From Thauera propionica (GTDB taxonomy: Bacteria > Pseudomonadota > Gammaproteobacteria > Burkholderiales > Rhodocyclaceae), in contig NZ_NOIH01000015.1 in assembly GCF_002245655.1 (NCBI RefSeq), positions 186,001-250,000 on the forward strand: a DNA stretch of 64,000 nucleotides, written 5' to 3'. The notes beneath the pieces were generated by a model that was not told the origin of the DNA, made no database searches, and worked only from the letters and a program-made list of their open reading frames with translations. Below, one piece after another: positions 8,221 through 17,086 of the stretch. Position numbers and translations under genes: made by a program. The first letter of the stretch is position 1, and each line of letters opens with the position of its first letter.

Positions 8221-9828
8221 TCAGTGCTCCTTGCCTTGGGCGCGCTTGTTGCGCGTCAGGAAGCGCAGGCTGCCATGGCCCGCGACGCCCAGCAGGACCA
8301 GTCCTGCCAGTCCGAAACCCAGCCTGTCGAGCAGGCCCGAGCGGTCGCGCCCAGGCATCCACACGCCTGGCACACCTGCCAGGCGGCCGTTGTCGGCGTG
8401 GCATTGTGCGCACTCGAGCGCCTTCTCCTTCGGCGCCACCATGTGTGTGATCGGCCACAGCATCGAAGTCTCGACGAAATCGAACTTGCCGCTGTAGGGC
8501 TGCCCCGTCGCTTCCGCGCCGGCCTTCAGCGCCTTGGCCCAGTCGAAGTTGAACCAGAATGCGGTGTCGTCCGGCACGGCCGTGTGGGGCACCAGCAGCG
8601 TCAGGTGTTCGGTGTCGTAAGGTTGCTTGCCGTGGAAGGTCTTGACCGGCCAGATCCGCGCATCCGCCGCACCCGGCGTACCGTGGAAACTGTTGACCTC
8701 GACCCGCTTGGAGGGATCGATCCTGGTGTCGGGCTGCGTGTAGCTGACCTTGCCGTCGAACCACAGGTAGTCAGGCGTGACGTTCTCGCCGAGGATGAAA
8801 TCGCCCTTCTTGCTGTCGTAGATGACGTGGCCCTTCTCGTCCTTGTTCTGGAAGGGCTTGCCCTCAGGCGTCAGCTTGCCGGCGGTCGACCAGTCCCATC
8901 CCATCTTGGTCGGCACGCCACCGCGCGCGAATTCGGGGATGTGGCAAGTCTGGCAGGCCAGCGTGCGCGTATGGTCGTTCAGCCGCTCGGCGTGGGCGAA
9001 GCCGCCCTTGTGCGGACGGTCGCCGTGGCAAGCCTGGCAGGTCGCCGGATTACGGTCGGTCTTCTCGCCGCGAATGATTGCACCGTGCGGATCGGCGCCG
9101 GTCATGCTGATACGGCTGCCCGCCACCTTGTGCTCGTCGGTCTTGTGGCAGCTCGCACAGCTGAAGTTGAGCCCGTCCACCGCCATGTGCACGTCGAGCT
9201 CCTTCGACGGCTTGTTGAGCGAGGAGTCGAGATCGCCGTGCTTCACCCCGTCGCCGCCGCCACCATAGTAGTGACAGGCGCCGCAGGTCTGGCGCGACGT
9301 CGCGCCCACGTTCTGGGCAACCTTTGCAAGATCGACGGCCTCGACGAACTTTCCCGACTTCGCCGGGAATTCCGTGCGCTCATAGGGCGGATGTCCGGCA
9401 TAGCCGGCCAGTTTCCTGTAGGCACCGGTGTTGTGGCAGGCAAGGCAGTCGACCTTCTTCTCGTCGCCAAAGTCGAAGCTCGCGTCCTTCCAGCCGTAAC
9501 CGATGTGACAGGACTGGCAGAAAGGTTCGTTGGAGCGGTCGCCTATGCAGAAGCCGTTGAGCATGGTCTTCTTGCCCAGCTTCTGCCCGGTGTCCGGGTT
9601 GACGTACTCCCAGGTCCAGTGTCGCGTCGCCATCACCTGCTTGGCAGCCTCGGTGTGGCAGGCGAGACAGGCAGCGGTCACTTCCTCGCCGCTCTTGAAA
9701 GGCCCCTGCAGCTCCTTGAACTTGGCGTGGTCCGCCGTGCCGGTCGCGGCCACCGCGAACGAACTCAGGATACCGACTGCCAATCCGGCAAGCAGTCGCG
9801 TCAGGCCAAAGGATCGTGCTCTCATCAT
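8221..9828 (-). CDS. octaheme c-type cytochrome, tetrathionate-reductase (OTR) type
   Basis: A 535-residue exported multiheme protein. It has a Sec signal (RLLAGLAVGILSSFAVAA) and eight CxxCH sites: CLACH, CQSCH, CLACH, CGACH, CASCH, CQACH, CQTCH and CAQCH. Shewanella OTR reduces tetrathionate, nitrite and hydroxylamine in vitro, and the physiological substrate of this family is uncertain. A hydrophobic segment near the C-terminus (LGFGLAGLVLLGVAGHG) followed by basic residues would anchor it in the inner membrane, next to the cytochrome b encoded 1 nt downstream. GGGAGGG precedes the tandem ATG codons 9828/9825. Confidence 0.87.
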   Translation of the reverse strand: MMRARSFGLTRLLAGLAVGILSSFAVAATGTADHAKFKELQGPFKSGEEVTAACLACHTEAAKQVMATRHWTWEYVNPDTGQKLGKKTMLNGFCIGDRSNEPFCQSCHIGYGWKDASFDFGDEKKVDCLACHNTGAYRKLAGYAGHPPYERTEFPAKSGKFVEAVDLAKVAQNVGATSRQTCGACHYYGGGGDGVKHGDLDSSLNKPSKELDVHMAVDGLNFSCASCHKTDEHKVAGSRISMTGADPHGAIIRGEKTDRNPATCQACHGDRPHKGGFAHAERLNDHTRTLACQTCHIPEFARGGVPTKMGWDWSTAGKLTPEGKPFQNKDEKGHVIYDSKKGDFILGENVTPDYLWFDGKVSYTQPDTRIDPSKRVEVNSFHGTPGAADARIWPVKTFHGKQPYDTEHLTLLVPHTAVPDDTAFWFNFDWAKALKAGAEATGQPYSGKFDFVETSMLWPITHMVAPKEKALECAQCHADNGRLAGVPGVWMPGRDRSGLLDRLGFGLAGLVLLGVAGHGSLRFLTRNKRAQGKEH

Positions 9829-9877
9829 GCCCTCCCAGCTGGGACCCCATAGACTTCATTCTAGGCACGCAAAAAGC

Positions 9878-9899
9878 ATTAGCTTTTGATAATTGTCTA
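9878..9899. promoter_or_regulatory. AT-rich motif in the OTR/GGDEF divergent promoter
   Basis: ATTAGCTTTTG (9878-9888) is identical to the start of the motif at 24533 and shares 10 bases with that at 18879. It lies 50 bp upstream of the octaheme gene. The overlapping TTGAT-aatt-GTCTA (9886-9899) matches an FNR half-site plus 3 of 5 bases of the other half. The flanks ATTAG and CTAAT (through 9901) are inverted repeats. It may bind a redox regulator. Confidence 0.4.
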
Positions 9900-10012
9900 A
9901 TCCGCCGCCTTAAATCCCTCGCCTGGCGGCTCACGGCAATCACTTCGGCCCCTGCGCAGATGCGGGCTCCCGATATAATCGGCGCATACAACTGCGAGCA
10001 CCGGCCCCATCC

Positions 10013-11833
10013 ATGAGCGTCCTCAGCAACCCCTCCGAAATCGCGCGCGAGGCCCTTCGCCAGCTCGCCCTGCGTCGTGTCGCTCCGACGCCGGACAACT
10101 ACCGCAAGCTCTATCACGAGATTGCCGGTACCCGCGTCGAAGACGAGGGCGCGTCGGAACCCTTCCTGCGTTCGCTGGGCCTGCGCCTGCCGCGGGATTC
10201 GGCCGAGCGCCAGCGCATCGGACGCGAGTTCGACCATGCGCTCGCGGCCGGCAAGCTGAAGGCGGCGGAAGATACGCTGGGGCGCTACCTCGACGGGCTG
10301 AAGATCGCTGAACCACCCGCCTGGAACGAACTGATCGCAAACCTTCTGCGCGCTTGGGAGGCACGCCAGCCGGGCTGGACCACCGCGCGCAAGCGCGAGT
10401 CGCTCGACCGGGTGCTGAACGCCGCCGACCCTGCCACCCTGCACGCGCGCCTGCAGGGACTGCTGCGGGGCTGGAACCAGGGCGGAACGGAAGACGTACC
10501 CGAGACCATGGGCGATGAAACGCGGCGGGACGAGGCCGTCGGCACGCAACCCCCGCCGCGGCCTGCCATGCCGGCAGGCACTAGCACGCAGATCCTGCGC
10601 CTGGTCGGCAACGAGCACGCCGCCACCCTGCTGAAGCTGCTGCAGGCGACCCTGGAGGACGTCGTGCCCGCGTTCCTGGGCGAGCATCCCGAACTCGCCG
10701 ACGAAGCGGCGCAGATTGCACGCGAAGTCGGCGCCACCGACGACACCGGCCGCCTCGACCGCATCGGCACACGGCTGCGCCAGCTGGCGCACCGGCTGGA
10801 GATGACTGCAGCGGACGACGCCGAGATCCGCAGCGGCCTGCTGGAACTGCTGCGCCTGCTGTTGCGCAACATCGACGACCTCGTGCTGGACGACAAGTGG
10901 CTCGCCGGCCAGATCGAGATGCTGCGCGAGATCGTCGATACGCCGCCCAATCCGCGCAGCATCGACGACGCCGGCCGCCGCCTGAAGGACCTGATCTACA
11001 AGCAGAGCCAGCTCAAGCACAACCTGGTCGAGACACAGCGCCATCTACGCCAGATGCTCGCCGGCTTCGTCGACCAGCTCGCCCGCTTCTCCGAAAGCAC
11101 CGGCGCGTATCACGACCGCATCGGCTCGTGTGCCCAGCGCATTGCCGAGGCCAGCGACATCTCGGCCATCGGCCCGCTACTCAACGAAGTGATGGAAGAA
11201 ACGCGCAGCATGCAGGATGAGGCGCAGCGCTCACGCGACGAGCTGATCGCCGCGCGCGAGCAGGCGCGCCTCGCCGAGGAACGCATCCTCAAGCTGCAGG
11301 AAGAGCTCGACGATGCCAGCCGGCAGATGCGCCACGACCAGCTGACCGGTGCCCTGAACCGCCGCGGGCTCGAGGAGATGTTCGAGAAGGAAGCCGCGCG
11401 CGCCCAACGCCGCGGCGCGGCCCTGTCGATCGCCCTGCTCGACATCGACCACTTCAAGAAGCTCAACGACACACTGGGCCATCACACCGGCGATGCTGCC
11501 CTCGTGCATCTCGCCAACGTGGTGCGCAAGCACCTGCGGCCGCAGGACGTGCTGGCGCGCTTCGGCGGCGAGGAGTTCCTGATCCTGCTGCCCGAGACCG
11601 AAACCGACGATGCCTACCGGGCCATGGTCCGCCTGCAGCGCGAGCTCACGCGGGAGTTCTTCATGGCCGACCAGCAAAAGATCGTGATCACCTTCAGTGC
11701 TGGCGTCACCCCGATCGCTCCGGGTGAAGTGCTCGAATCGGCGATGAAGCGCGCCGATGCGGCGATGTACCAGGCCAAGCAGGCGGGGCGCAATCGGGTG
11801 ATGCAGGCACCGCTCAGGCAAGCGGCCGTGTAA
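10013..11833 (+). CDS. diguanylate cyclase (GGDEF)
   Basis: A 606-residue cytoplasmic protein that should make cyclic di-GMP. The catalytic GGDEF domain is about 435-600, with RFGGEEFLILLPE as the active loop and DIDHFKKLND upstream. An RPQD sequence 5 residues before GGEEF is a complete inhibitory I-site, so product feedback is expected. The first 400 residues are helical, with a coiled coil just before the domain (EEATRS-type, REQARLAEERILKLQEELDD). No transmembrane segment or known sensor domain is visible. A TATAAT at 9974-9979 may be its -10. Its end overlaps convergent hoxW by 20 bp. Confidence 0.92.
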   Translation: MSVLSNPSEIAREALRQLALRRVAPTPDNYRKLYHEIAGTRVEDEGASEPFLRSLGLRLPRDSAERQRIGREFDHALAAGKLKAAEDTLGRYLDGLKIAEPPAWNELIANLLRAWEARQPGWTTARKRESLDRVLNAADPATLHARLQGLLRGWNQGGTEDVPETMGDETRRDEAVGTQPPPRPAMPAGTSTQILRLVGNEHAATLLKLLQATLEDVVPAFLGEHPELADEAAQIAREVGATDDTGRLDRIGTRLRQLAHRLEMTAADDAEIRSGLLELLRLLLRNIDDLVLDDKWLAGQIEMLREIVDTPPNPRSIDDAGRRLKDLIYKQSQLKHNLVETQRHLRQMLAGFVDQLARFSESTGAYHDRIGSCAQRIAEASDISAIGPLLNEVMEETRSMQDEAQRSRDELIAAREQARLAEERILKLQEELDDASRQMRHDQLTGALNRRGLEEMFEKEAARAQRRGAALSIALLDIDHFKKLNDTLGHHTGDAALVHLANVVRKHLRPQDVLARFGGEEFLILLPETETDDAYRAMVRLQRELTREFFMADQQKIVITFSAGVTPIAPGEVLESAMKRADAAMYQAKQAGRNRVMQAPLRQAAV

Positions 11834-12263
11834 GCCAGTCGCGCGCCCAGTCCAGCGCGGCGTCCAGACGGACACGGGCGGCAGCCGACACCGGATCGCC
11901 CAGCGCCCAGCATTCACCGCGCATGCCCAGCAGCCAGGCGGGCGGCGGCTCGCCCTGAAGGTCGCGATACACCTGCAGCACGGCCTGTGGCGTCATCGCA
12001 TGCGTGGTGATGCTGTCGTCGCGCCGGGCGGAGACCGGCTCCACGCCAAACGGCTCGGGCGCGCCGAAAGACGCATCGACGAAGAGCACACGGTGGCGCC
12101 CTTCCAGGTCCAGCGCGTGCTCCACCTGCAACTGGAAGTCGGTCAGGCACTCGACGCCGGGCAGGCCCATCGCCTCCACCGCCTCTACGAACAGCGGCCC
12201 CAGTGCATCGTCGCCGCGCGCCGGATTGCCCCAGCCAAACACCAGAATCGGCGCCCGGCTCAT
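11814..12263 (-). CDS. hoxW: hydrogenase maturation protease HoxW
   Basis: A 149-residue endopeptidase that removes the C-terminal peptide of HoxH after nickel insertion. ATG 12263 gives MSRAPILVFGWGNPARGDD, the standard GxGNxxxxDD start of the HycI/HoxM/HoxW family. FVDASFG (~60) and THAMTP (~90) carry the expected Asp and His metal ligands. It follows hoxH by 49 bp and is the last gene of the hox operon. This fits its pairing with the NAD-linked enzyme. Confidence 0.9.
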   Translation of the reverse strand: MSRAPILVFGWGNPARGDDALGPLFVEAVEAMGLPGVECLTDFQLQVEHALDLEGRHRVLFVDASFGAPEPFGVEPVSARRDDSITTHAMTPQAVLQVYRDLQGEPPPAWLLGMRGECWALGDPVSAAARVRLDAALDWARDWLTRPLA

Positions 12264-12312
12264 CCAGCACCGCCCATCGCCGCAGCCTGGCGCGCACGCC
12301 AAACCCGCGCAA

Positions 12313-13779
12313 TCACGATTTGTACTTGCGGTCGAGCATCTGCCCCTCGGCATCGAGCAGCGTGACCTCCAGCGGCATCTTGCCCAGCGCATGCGTGGCG
12401 CACGACAGGCAGGGATCGTAGGCGCGGATCGCCACCTCGATGTGATTCAGCAGGCCCTCGGTGATCTCCTTGCCGTCGAGATACTGCTTTGCCACCTCGC
12501 GCACCGCGCTGTTCATCGCCTGGTTGTTGTTCGTCGTCGACACGATCAGGTTGGCCATCGTCACCAGGTCGTCGTCGCCCACCTGATAGTGGTGGAACAG
12601 CGTGCCGCGCGGCGCCTCGATGACGCCCACGCCCTCGCGCCGGCGCTCGCCGGTCACGACCAGGTCCGTGCCCTCGATGTCGTCGTCGTGCAGCAAGGCC
12701 TTGATCGTCTCCGCGGCGAACAGCATCTCGATCATGCGCGCCCAGTGGAAACCCAGCGTGGCGTGCATCGGCTTGCCGCCCGCGTAGGCGACCAGCTCAC
12801 GGCGCTCGTGCTCGGCAAACGGCGTCGGGATGCTGTCGCAGTTCTGCACCCGGGCGAGCGGCCCCACCTTGTACCAGCCCTGCTCCGGCCCCATCGACGT
12901 GAAGTACGGAAACTTCATGTAGCTCCAGGGCTTCACTTCCTCGGTGATCAGCGTGTCGTAGGTCTGGTAGTCGACATGATCGAACAGGATCCTGCCCGCG
13001 GCGTCTTTGGCGCGCAGCACGCCGTGGTAGAGATCGAGACTGCCGTCGGGCGCGACCATGCCCATGAAGTTCGACGGGAAGGTCCCGAAGCTATCGTACA
13101 GCGCCGGGTTCTGCTCGTGCAGTTCCTTGATGATCCTCACCGCGTCGCGGCTCCACGCGATCATCTGGTAGGCGTCCTTCAGCAGCTCGGCGCGCTCGGC
13201 ACCACTCAAAGACTTGTTCACCCCGCCCGGCACCGAGCCCGTGCCATGCACCCGCTTGCCGGCGGTGTGGCGGATCACCTCCTGGCCGTACTTGCGCAGC
13301 AGGATGCCCTTCCTGGCGATGTCCGGGTACTTCTCGGCAACGCCGACGATACTGCGGCGCGAGACCTCGGAGTCGAAGCCGAACAGCAGGTCGGGCGAGG
13401 ACAGGTGGAAGAAGTGCAGCGCGTGCGACTGCAGGATCTGCCCGTAATGCATCAGGCGGCGCATCTTCTCCGCGGTGGGCGTCAGGCGGTCGGCGCCGAC
13501 GATCACGTCCAGCGCCTTGCTCGCCGCCAGGTGGTGCGACACCGGGCAGATGCCGCACAGGCGCTGCACCATCACCGGCACTTCCCAGTAAGGCCGGCCC
13601 TGGATGAAGCGCTCGAAGCCGCGGAACTCGACGATGTGCAGGCGCACCTGATGCACCTTGTTGTGCTCGTCGAGCAGGATCGTGACCTTGCCGTGGCCTT
13701 CCACGCGGGACACGGGATCGATGGCGACGCGACGCAGATTGTCGCTGGCGACGGTGGCGGTTTCGAGTTCGAAGCTCAT
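12313..13779 (-). CDS. hoxH: NAD-reducing [NiFe] hydrogenase large subunit HoxH
   Basis: A 488-residue catalytic subunit holding the Ni-Fe(CN)2CO site. The L1 motif RLCGICPVSHH has cysteines at residues 75 and 78, and the L2 motif DPCLSCATH has cysteines 457 and 460. The 25 residues after His463 are the expected peptide removed by HoxW. Length and C-terminus match the soluble NAD+-reducing (group 3d) enzymes of Cupriavidus type. It lies 15 bp after hoxY. With HoxFUY it would couple NADH and H2 in the cytoplasm. Confidence 0.96.
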   Translation of the reverse strand: MSFELETATVASDNLRRVAIDPVSRVEGHGKVTILLDEHNKVHQVRLHIVEFRGFERFIQGRPYWEVPVMVQRLCGICPVSHHLAASKALDVIVGADRLTPTAEKMRRLMHYGQILQSHALHFFHLSSPDLLFGFDSEVSRRSIVGVAEKYPDIARKGILLRKYGQEVIRHTAGKRVHGTGSVPGGVNKSLSGAERAELLKDAYQMIAWSRDAVRIIKELHEQNPALYDSFGTFPSNFMGMVAPDGSLDLYHGVLRAKDAAGRILFDHVDYQTYDTLITEEVKPWSYMKFPYFTSMGPEQGWYKVGPLARVQNCDSIPTPFAEHERRELVAYAGGKPMHATLGFHWARMIEMLFAAETIKALLHDDDIEGTDLVVTGERRREGVGVIEAPRGTLFHHYQVGDDDLVTMANLIVSTTNNNQAMNSAVREVAKQYLDGKEITEGLLNHIEVAIRAYDPCLSCATHALGKMPLEVTLLDAEGQMLDRKYKS

Positions 13780-13794
13780 GTCAGTCTCGCGAAA

Positions 13795-14367
13795 TCAGTC
13801 GTAATGCAGCAGGCCATGGCCGAGCGTCGGTTCCTTGCCTTCGATGAGCTGGGTCAGGAAGGCCCAGATCGCATCGCCCGAGGGCGGGCAGCCCGGCAGG
13901 AAGTAGTCGATCCTGACCACCTCGTGAACCGCATGAACCTGGTTCAGCGGCAGCGGCAGTTCGGGGTCGCTGGGGATCTGGCTGCCGTCGGCCAGGCCAT
14001 GACCAGTGCGATAGACCTGCTGCAGGATGTCGGCAAGTTCAAGGTGGTTGCGCTGCGCCGGCAGGCCGCCATTGACCGCACAGGCGCCAAGCGCGATCAG
14101 CACCTTGCAGTTGGCGCGGAACTCGCGCAGCACATGCACGTTCTCGGCATTGCACACGCCGCCTTCGATCAGGCCGATGTCGCAGGGACCGCAGTGCTTG
14201 ATGTCGGTGATCGGCGAGCGGTCGAACTCGACCAGTTCGAGCAACGGCAGGATGCGCTCGTCGATGTCGAGGAAGGACATGTGGCAGCCGAAGCAGCCGG
14301 CCAGCGACACCGTGGCGACCTTCAGCTTGCGCGGCTTCACGTCCGCGCCCTGGGTTTCGCTGCTCAT
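13795..14367 (-). CDS. hoxY: hydrogenase small subunit HoxY
   Basis: A 190-residue subunit carrying the proximal [4Fe-4S] cluster. Ligand cysteines are visible in AGCFGCHMSFLD (~residue 25), KHCGPCDIGLIEGGVC, ALGACAVNGG and LPGCPPSGD. It is the short group-3 form without signal peptide or C-terminal domain. ATG 14367 shares one base with the hoxU stop; the GTG just upstream is not needed. It pairs with HoxH as the hydrogenase module. Confidence 0.95.
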   Translation of the reverse strand: MSSETQGADVKPRKLKVATVSLAGCFGCHMSFLDIDERILPLLELVEFDRSPITDIKHCGPCDIGLIEGGVCNAENVHVLREFRANCKVLIALGACAVNGGLPAQRNHLELADILQQVYRTGHGLADGSQIPSDPELPLPLNQVHAVHEVVRIDYFLPGCPPSGDAIWAFLTQLIEGKEPTLGHGLLHYD

Positions 14368-15092
14368 CACCCGGCCTCCTTCTCGCTGTCGGCAAGCTTC
14401 TCCACCGCCTTCTGGCTGATCGGCTTGGCGTCATAGTCGCGCTGTCCGATCGGCACCGCGAAGCCCACCCGCTTCCTCAGGATCACCCCCACCGGGCACA
14501 CCTCGGCCGCGCGGTCGGTGGCGGCAAAATCGGTGTCGGCCAGCCGCCCGCTCTCACTATTGACGATGAGATGCGACTTCGCCCCTCGACCCGACAACGC
14601 GAACACGTTCTTGCCATCCACATCGCGGCTGGCGCGCACGCACAGCTCGCACATGATGCAGCGATTGAAATCGAGCAGCACGTCGGGGTGCGAGGCATCG
14701 ACCGCGCGGTCGGGATAGAAATGGTCGAAATGCGGGCTCAGCATGCCCATCTCGTAGGCAGTCGCCTGCAGCACGCAGTTGCCGCTCTTCTCGCACGAGG
14801 GACAGAAATGGTTGCCCTCGACGAACAGCAGTTGCAGCAGCGTGCGGCGCTTGGCGATGAGTTCCTCGGTCCCGTTCTCCACTTCCTGCCCCGCCGCAGC
14901 GCGGGTGGTACAGGCGGTGGCGAAGCGGCCGCCGATCTTCACCGTGCACAGCTTGCACGAGCCATGCGCGGCAAAATCCGGGTGCCAGCAAAGGTGCGGG
15001 ATGTACTTGCCTGCGGCGCTGGCCGCCTGCATCACGGTCTGGCCGGGGGTGAAGGGGACTTCCTCGCCGTCGAGCAGGAAACTGTTGGTCAT
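14367..15092 (-). CDS. hoxU: diaphorase small subunit HoxU
   Basis: A 241-residue iron-sulfur subunit homologous to the N-terminus of NuoG. It has a plant-type [2Fe-2S] site (C35, C46, C49, C61), a His-Cys cluster (GNHFCPSCEKSGNC, ~95-107) and a 4Fe-4S set (CIMCELC, later EVCPVG). It conducts electrons between the FMN of HoxF and HoxYH. Its ATG overlaps the hoxF stop (ATGA). The second 4Fe-4S motif seen in longer NuoG proteins is absent, as is normal for HoxU. Confidence 0.95.
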   Translation of the reverse strand: MTNSFLLDGEEVPFTPGQTVMQAASAAGKYIPHLCWHPDFAAHGSCKLCTVKIGGRFATACTTRAAAGQEVENGTEELIAKRRTLLQLLFVEGNHFCPSCEKSGNCVLQATAYEMGMLSPHFDHFYPDRAVDASHPDVLLDFNRCIMCELCVRASRDVDGKNVFALSGRGAKSHLIVNSESGRLADTDFAATDRAAEVCPVGVILRKRVGFAVPIGQRDYDAKPISQKAVEKLADSEKEAG

Positions 15093-16897
15093 GGCTTGGC
15101 CTCGCTCGGGTGTCCGCCGGCATGGGCGCTGAGGTTGTCGGTGAGGTGCGCGCCCGCGTCGTCGCGACCGGTCATGCGCCGGGCCTGCGACAGGGCGGCG
15201 TCGAGGTCGAACCCGGGTTCGTAGTCGGGCGAATGCAGGCGCCGATCGAAGGCCGGGCGGAACTTGGCGAGGATGTCGCGCAACGCGATCGTCGCCGTGT
15301 TGCCCAGGCCGCAGTGGCTGGCGCCCTGCATCAGGTGGTGCATCTTCTCCATCTCGTCGAGGTCGTAAGGCGAGCCGCGGTCAAGGGCGAGCTTGTCCAT
15401 CAGCCGCGCGTTGACCGCGGTGCCGACCCGGCAAGGCGTGCAGAAGCCACAGCTCTCGTGCGCGAAGAAGTGCGCGAAGTTGCGCGCGGCCTCGAACATG
15501 TCGCGCGACTGGTCGAACACCATGATGGAGCCGCCGGTGGGCACGTCCTCAAAGGCGATGCGGCGGCCGAACTCGTTGGCCGCCAGACATGATCCCGCGG
15601 CGCCGGCGGTGGTCACTGCCTGGGTGTCCGTGGCGCCAGCCGCCTCCAGCACCTCGGCCACGGTGACACCAAAAGGAAATTCGTAGATGCCGGGCCGCGC
15701 CACGTCGCCCGACACCGACAGCAGCTTGGTGCCGGTCGAGGCCGGCGTGCCAATGGCGCGGAACCATTCGCCTCCCTTCACCGCGATCAGCGCCGCCAGC
15801 GCCAGCGTCTCGACGTTGTTGACGGTCGTCGGCTGCCCCAGATAGCCGTGGGTCACCGGGAACGGCGGGCGGATGCGCGGCTTGCCCGGCTTGCCCTCGA
15901 GCGACTCGATCAGCGCCGACTCCTCGCCGCAGATGTAGGCGCCGGCGCCAAGGTGGATCTCGATGTCGAACGTGAAGCCGCGGCCGAGGATGTTGCGCCC
16001 GAGCAGCCCCGCCTCGCGCCGCTGTGCCAGCCGGGTCTCGAGCCGGTCGAGCAGGTAGCGGTATTCGCCGCGCAGATAAATGAAGCCCTTGCTCGCGCCG
16101 ATGGCAAAGCCGGCGATGCACATACCGTCGACCACCATGTCGAAGTAGCTGCTGAGGAGCACCCGGTCCTTGAAGGTGCCGGGCTCACCCTCGTCGGCAT
16201 TGCAGATCACGTAGTGCGCGTCGCCCCAGGCGTCGCGACAGGAGCGCCACTTGATGTCACTGCCGAAACCCGCGCCGCCGCGCCCGCGCAGGGCGGAGCG
16301 CTCGATCTCGCCCAGCAACCCGGTCGGACCGCGATCCAGTGCGGCCGCCAGCGCCTCGCCCGGCGCCAGCCCGTGGTCGAGCAGCACGTCGCGGCGGCGG
16401 ATGTTGTCCTCGACGTGGAACCACTCCGGCGGCCAGTCGCCCACCTGCACGCGGCGGCGGATCAGGTGCGCCATCTCGTCGATGCGCGCCGGCGTTAGCC
16501 GTGTGATGGTGCGGTAATTCGCCAGCAGCGCCGGCCCCTGGTCGCACATGCCGGTACAGGAGGTGGCGTCCACGCTGACCAGGCCGTCCTCGGCGACACG
16601 CCCCGGCTCGAGCCACAGCTTTTCGCACAGGGTCCGCATCAGATCCTGGTTGCCCAGCATGCGGTCGGTGATGTTGTCCGAGAACAGGATGCGGTAGTCA
16701 CCCAGCGGACGGGTGTGGAAGAAACTGTAGAAACCGGCGGTGCTCTCCACCTGCGCACGGGGAATGTCCAAGCCCTCTGCGATCGCCGTCAGGCTCTCGG
16801 GGGCCAGCCAACCCAGCGCGTCCTGCGTCTCGCGCAGAATCTGAACGAGACGGTGCGCCTCGCGCGAATGCCGATCCAGGATCGACTCGATGTTCAT
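15089..16897 (-). CDS. hoxF: diaphorase large subunit HoxF
   Basis: A 602-residue NAD(H)-binding flavoprotein, from ATG 16897 (MNIESILDRHSREAH). The N-terminal 160 residues are a NuoE-like domain. It retains SCTGMC (C114, C118), but the first NuoE cysteine pair is not intact (SDNITDRML, then a lone C91). The NuoF part has GRGGAGF (~205-211), an FMN/NAD region (ICNADEGEPGTFKDR) and the N3 cluster ligands SCGFCTPC plus a later Cys. First gene of hoxFUYHW. A separate hoxE is absent, as expected for the fused form. Confidence 0.95.
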   Translation of the reverse strand: MNIESILDRHSREAHRLVQILRETQDALGWLAPESLTAIAEGLDIPRAQVESTAGFYSFFHTRPLGDYRILFSDNITDRMLGNQDLMRTLCEKLWLEPGRVAEDGLVSVDATSCTGMCDQGPALLANYRTITRLTPARIDEMAHLIRRRVQVGDWPPEWFHVEDNIRRRDVLLDHGLAPGEALAAALDRGPTGLLGEIERSALRGRGGAGFGSDIKWRSCRDAWGDAHYVICNADEGEPGTFKDRVLLSSYFDMVVDGMCIAGFAIGASKGFIYLRGEYRYLLDRLETRLAQRREAGLLGRNILGRGFTFDIEIHLGAGAYICGEESALIESLEGKPGKPRIRPPFPVTHGYLGQPTTVNNVETLALAALIAVKGGEWFRAIGTPASTGTKLLSVSGDVARPGIYEFPFGVTVAEVLEAAGATDTQAVTTAGAAGSCLAANEFGRRIAFEDVPTGGSIMVFDQSRDMFEAARNFAHFFAHESCGFCTPCRVGTAVNARLMDKLALDRGSPYDLDEMEKMHHLMQGASHCGLGNTATIALRDILAKFRPAFDRRLHSPDYEPGFDLDAALSQARRMTGRDDAGAHLTDNLSAHAGGHPSEAKP

Positions 16898-17017
16898 GGC
16901 AGCCACGCCGTCCTCCCGCGTCGAAGGGTTACACATGCATGATGCAAGGTCTCGGTGACCATTCTGCATCAGCAACATGCATTGCGCGCTGGCGGCGGGC
17001 GAGAATCCGCCCCGATC

Positions 17018-17031
17018 GTGATGCAGATCAA
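17018..17031. promoter_or_regulatory. possible FNR/ANR-type box upstream of hoxF
   Basis: GTGAT-gcag-ATCAA matches the TTGAT-N4-ATCAA consensus at 9 of 10 positions. It lies about 120 bp upstream of hoxF and also 56 bp past the end of the GST gene. Anaerobic induction of the hydrogenase would make sense but is inference. No sigma54 -24/-12 element was found in this hox leader. Confidence 0.4.
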
Positions 17032-17086
17032 GGCTTTGGCGTCCGCCGCCAGCACCGCCGCCCATGGCCGGGCGGCACGAGCCCGC

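Noticed and set aside
9871-9899. sigma54-like GG-N10-GC at 9864-9877 before the GGDEF gene
   Set aside because: Spacing is right and GGCACG is present, but the -12 half reads AAGC instead of TTGC and no CTGCC/GGCAG repeats lie upstream.
12004-14436. 810-codon plus-strand frame across hoxH and hoxY
   Set aside because: It is antisense to well-identified hydrogenase genes, has no recognisable domain and has the His/Arg/Val-rich composition expected from reading the complement of GC-rich codons.
16898-17086. search for a sigma54 promoter before hoxF
   Set aside because: The only TGGTCAC...TTGCA pair has 13 nt, not 10, between GG and GC, so it does not qualify.
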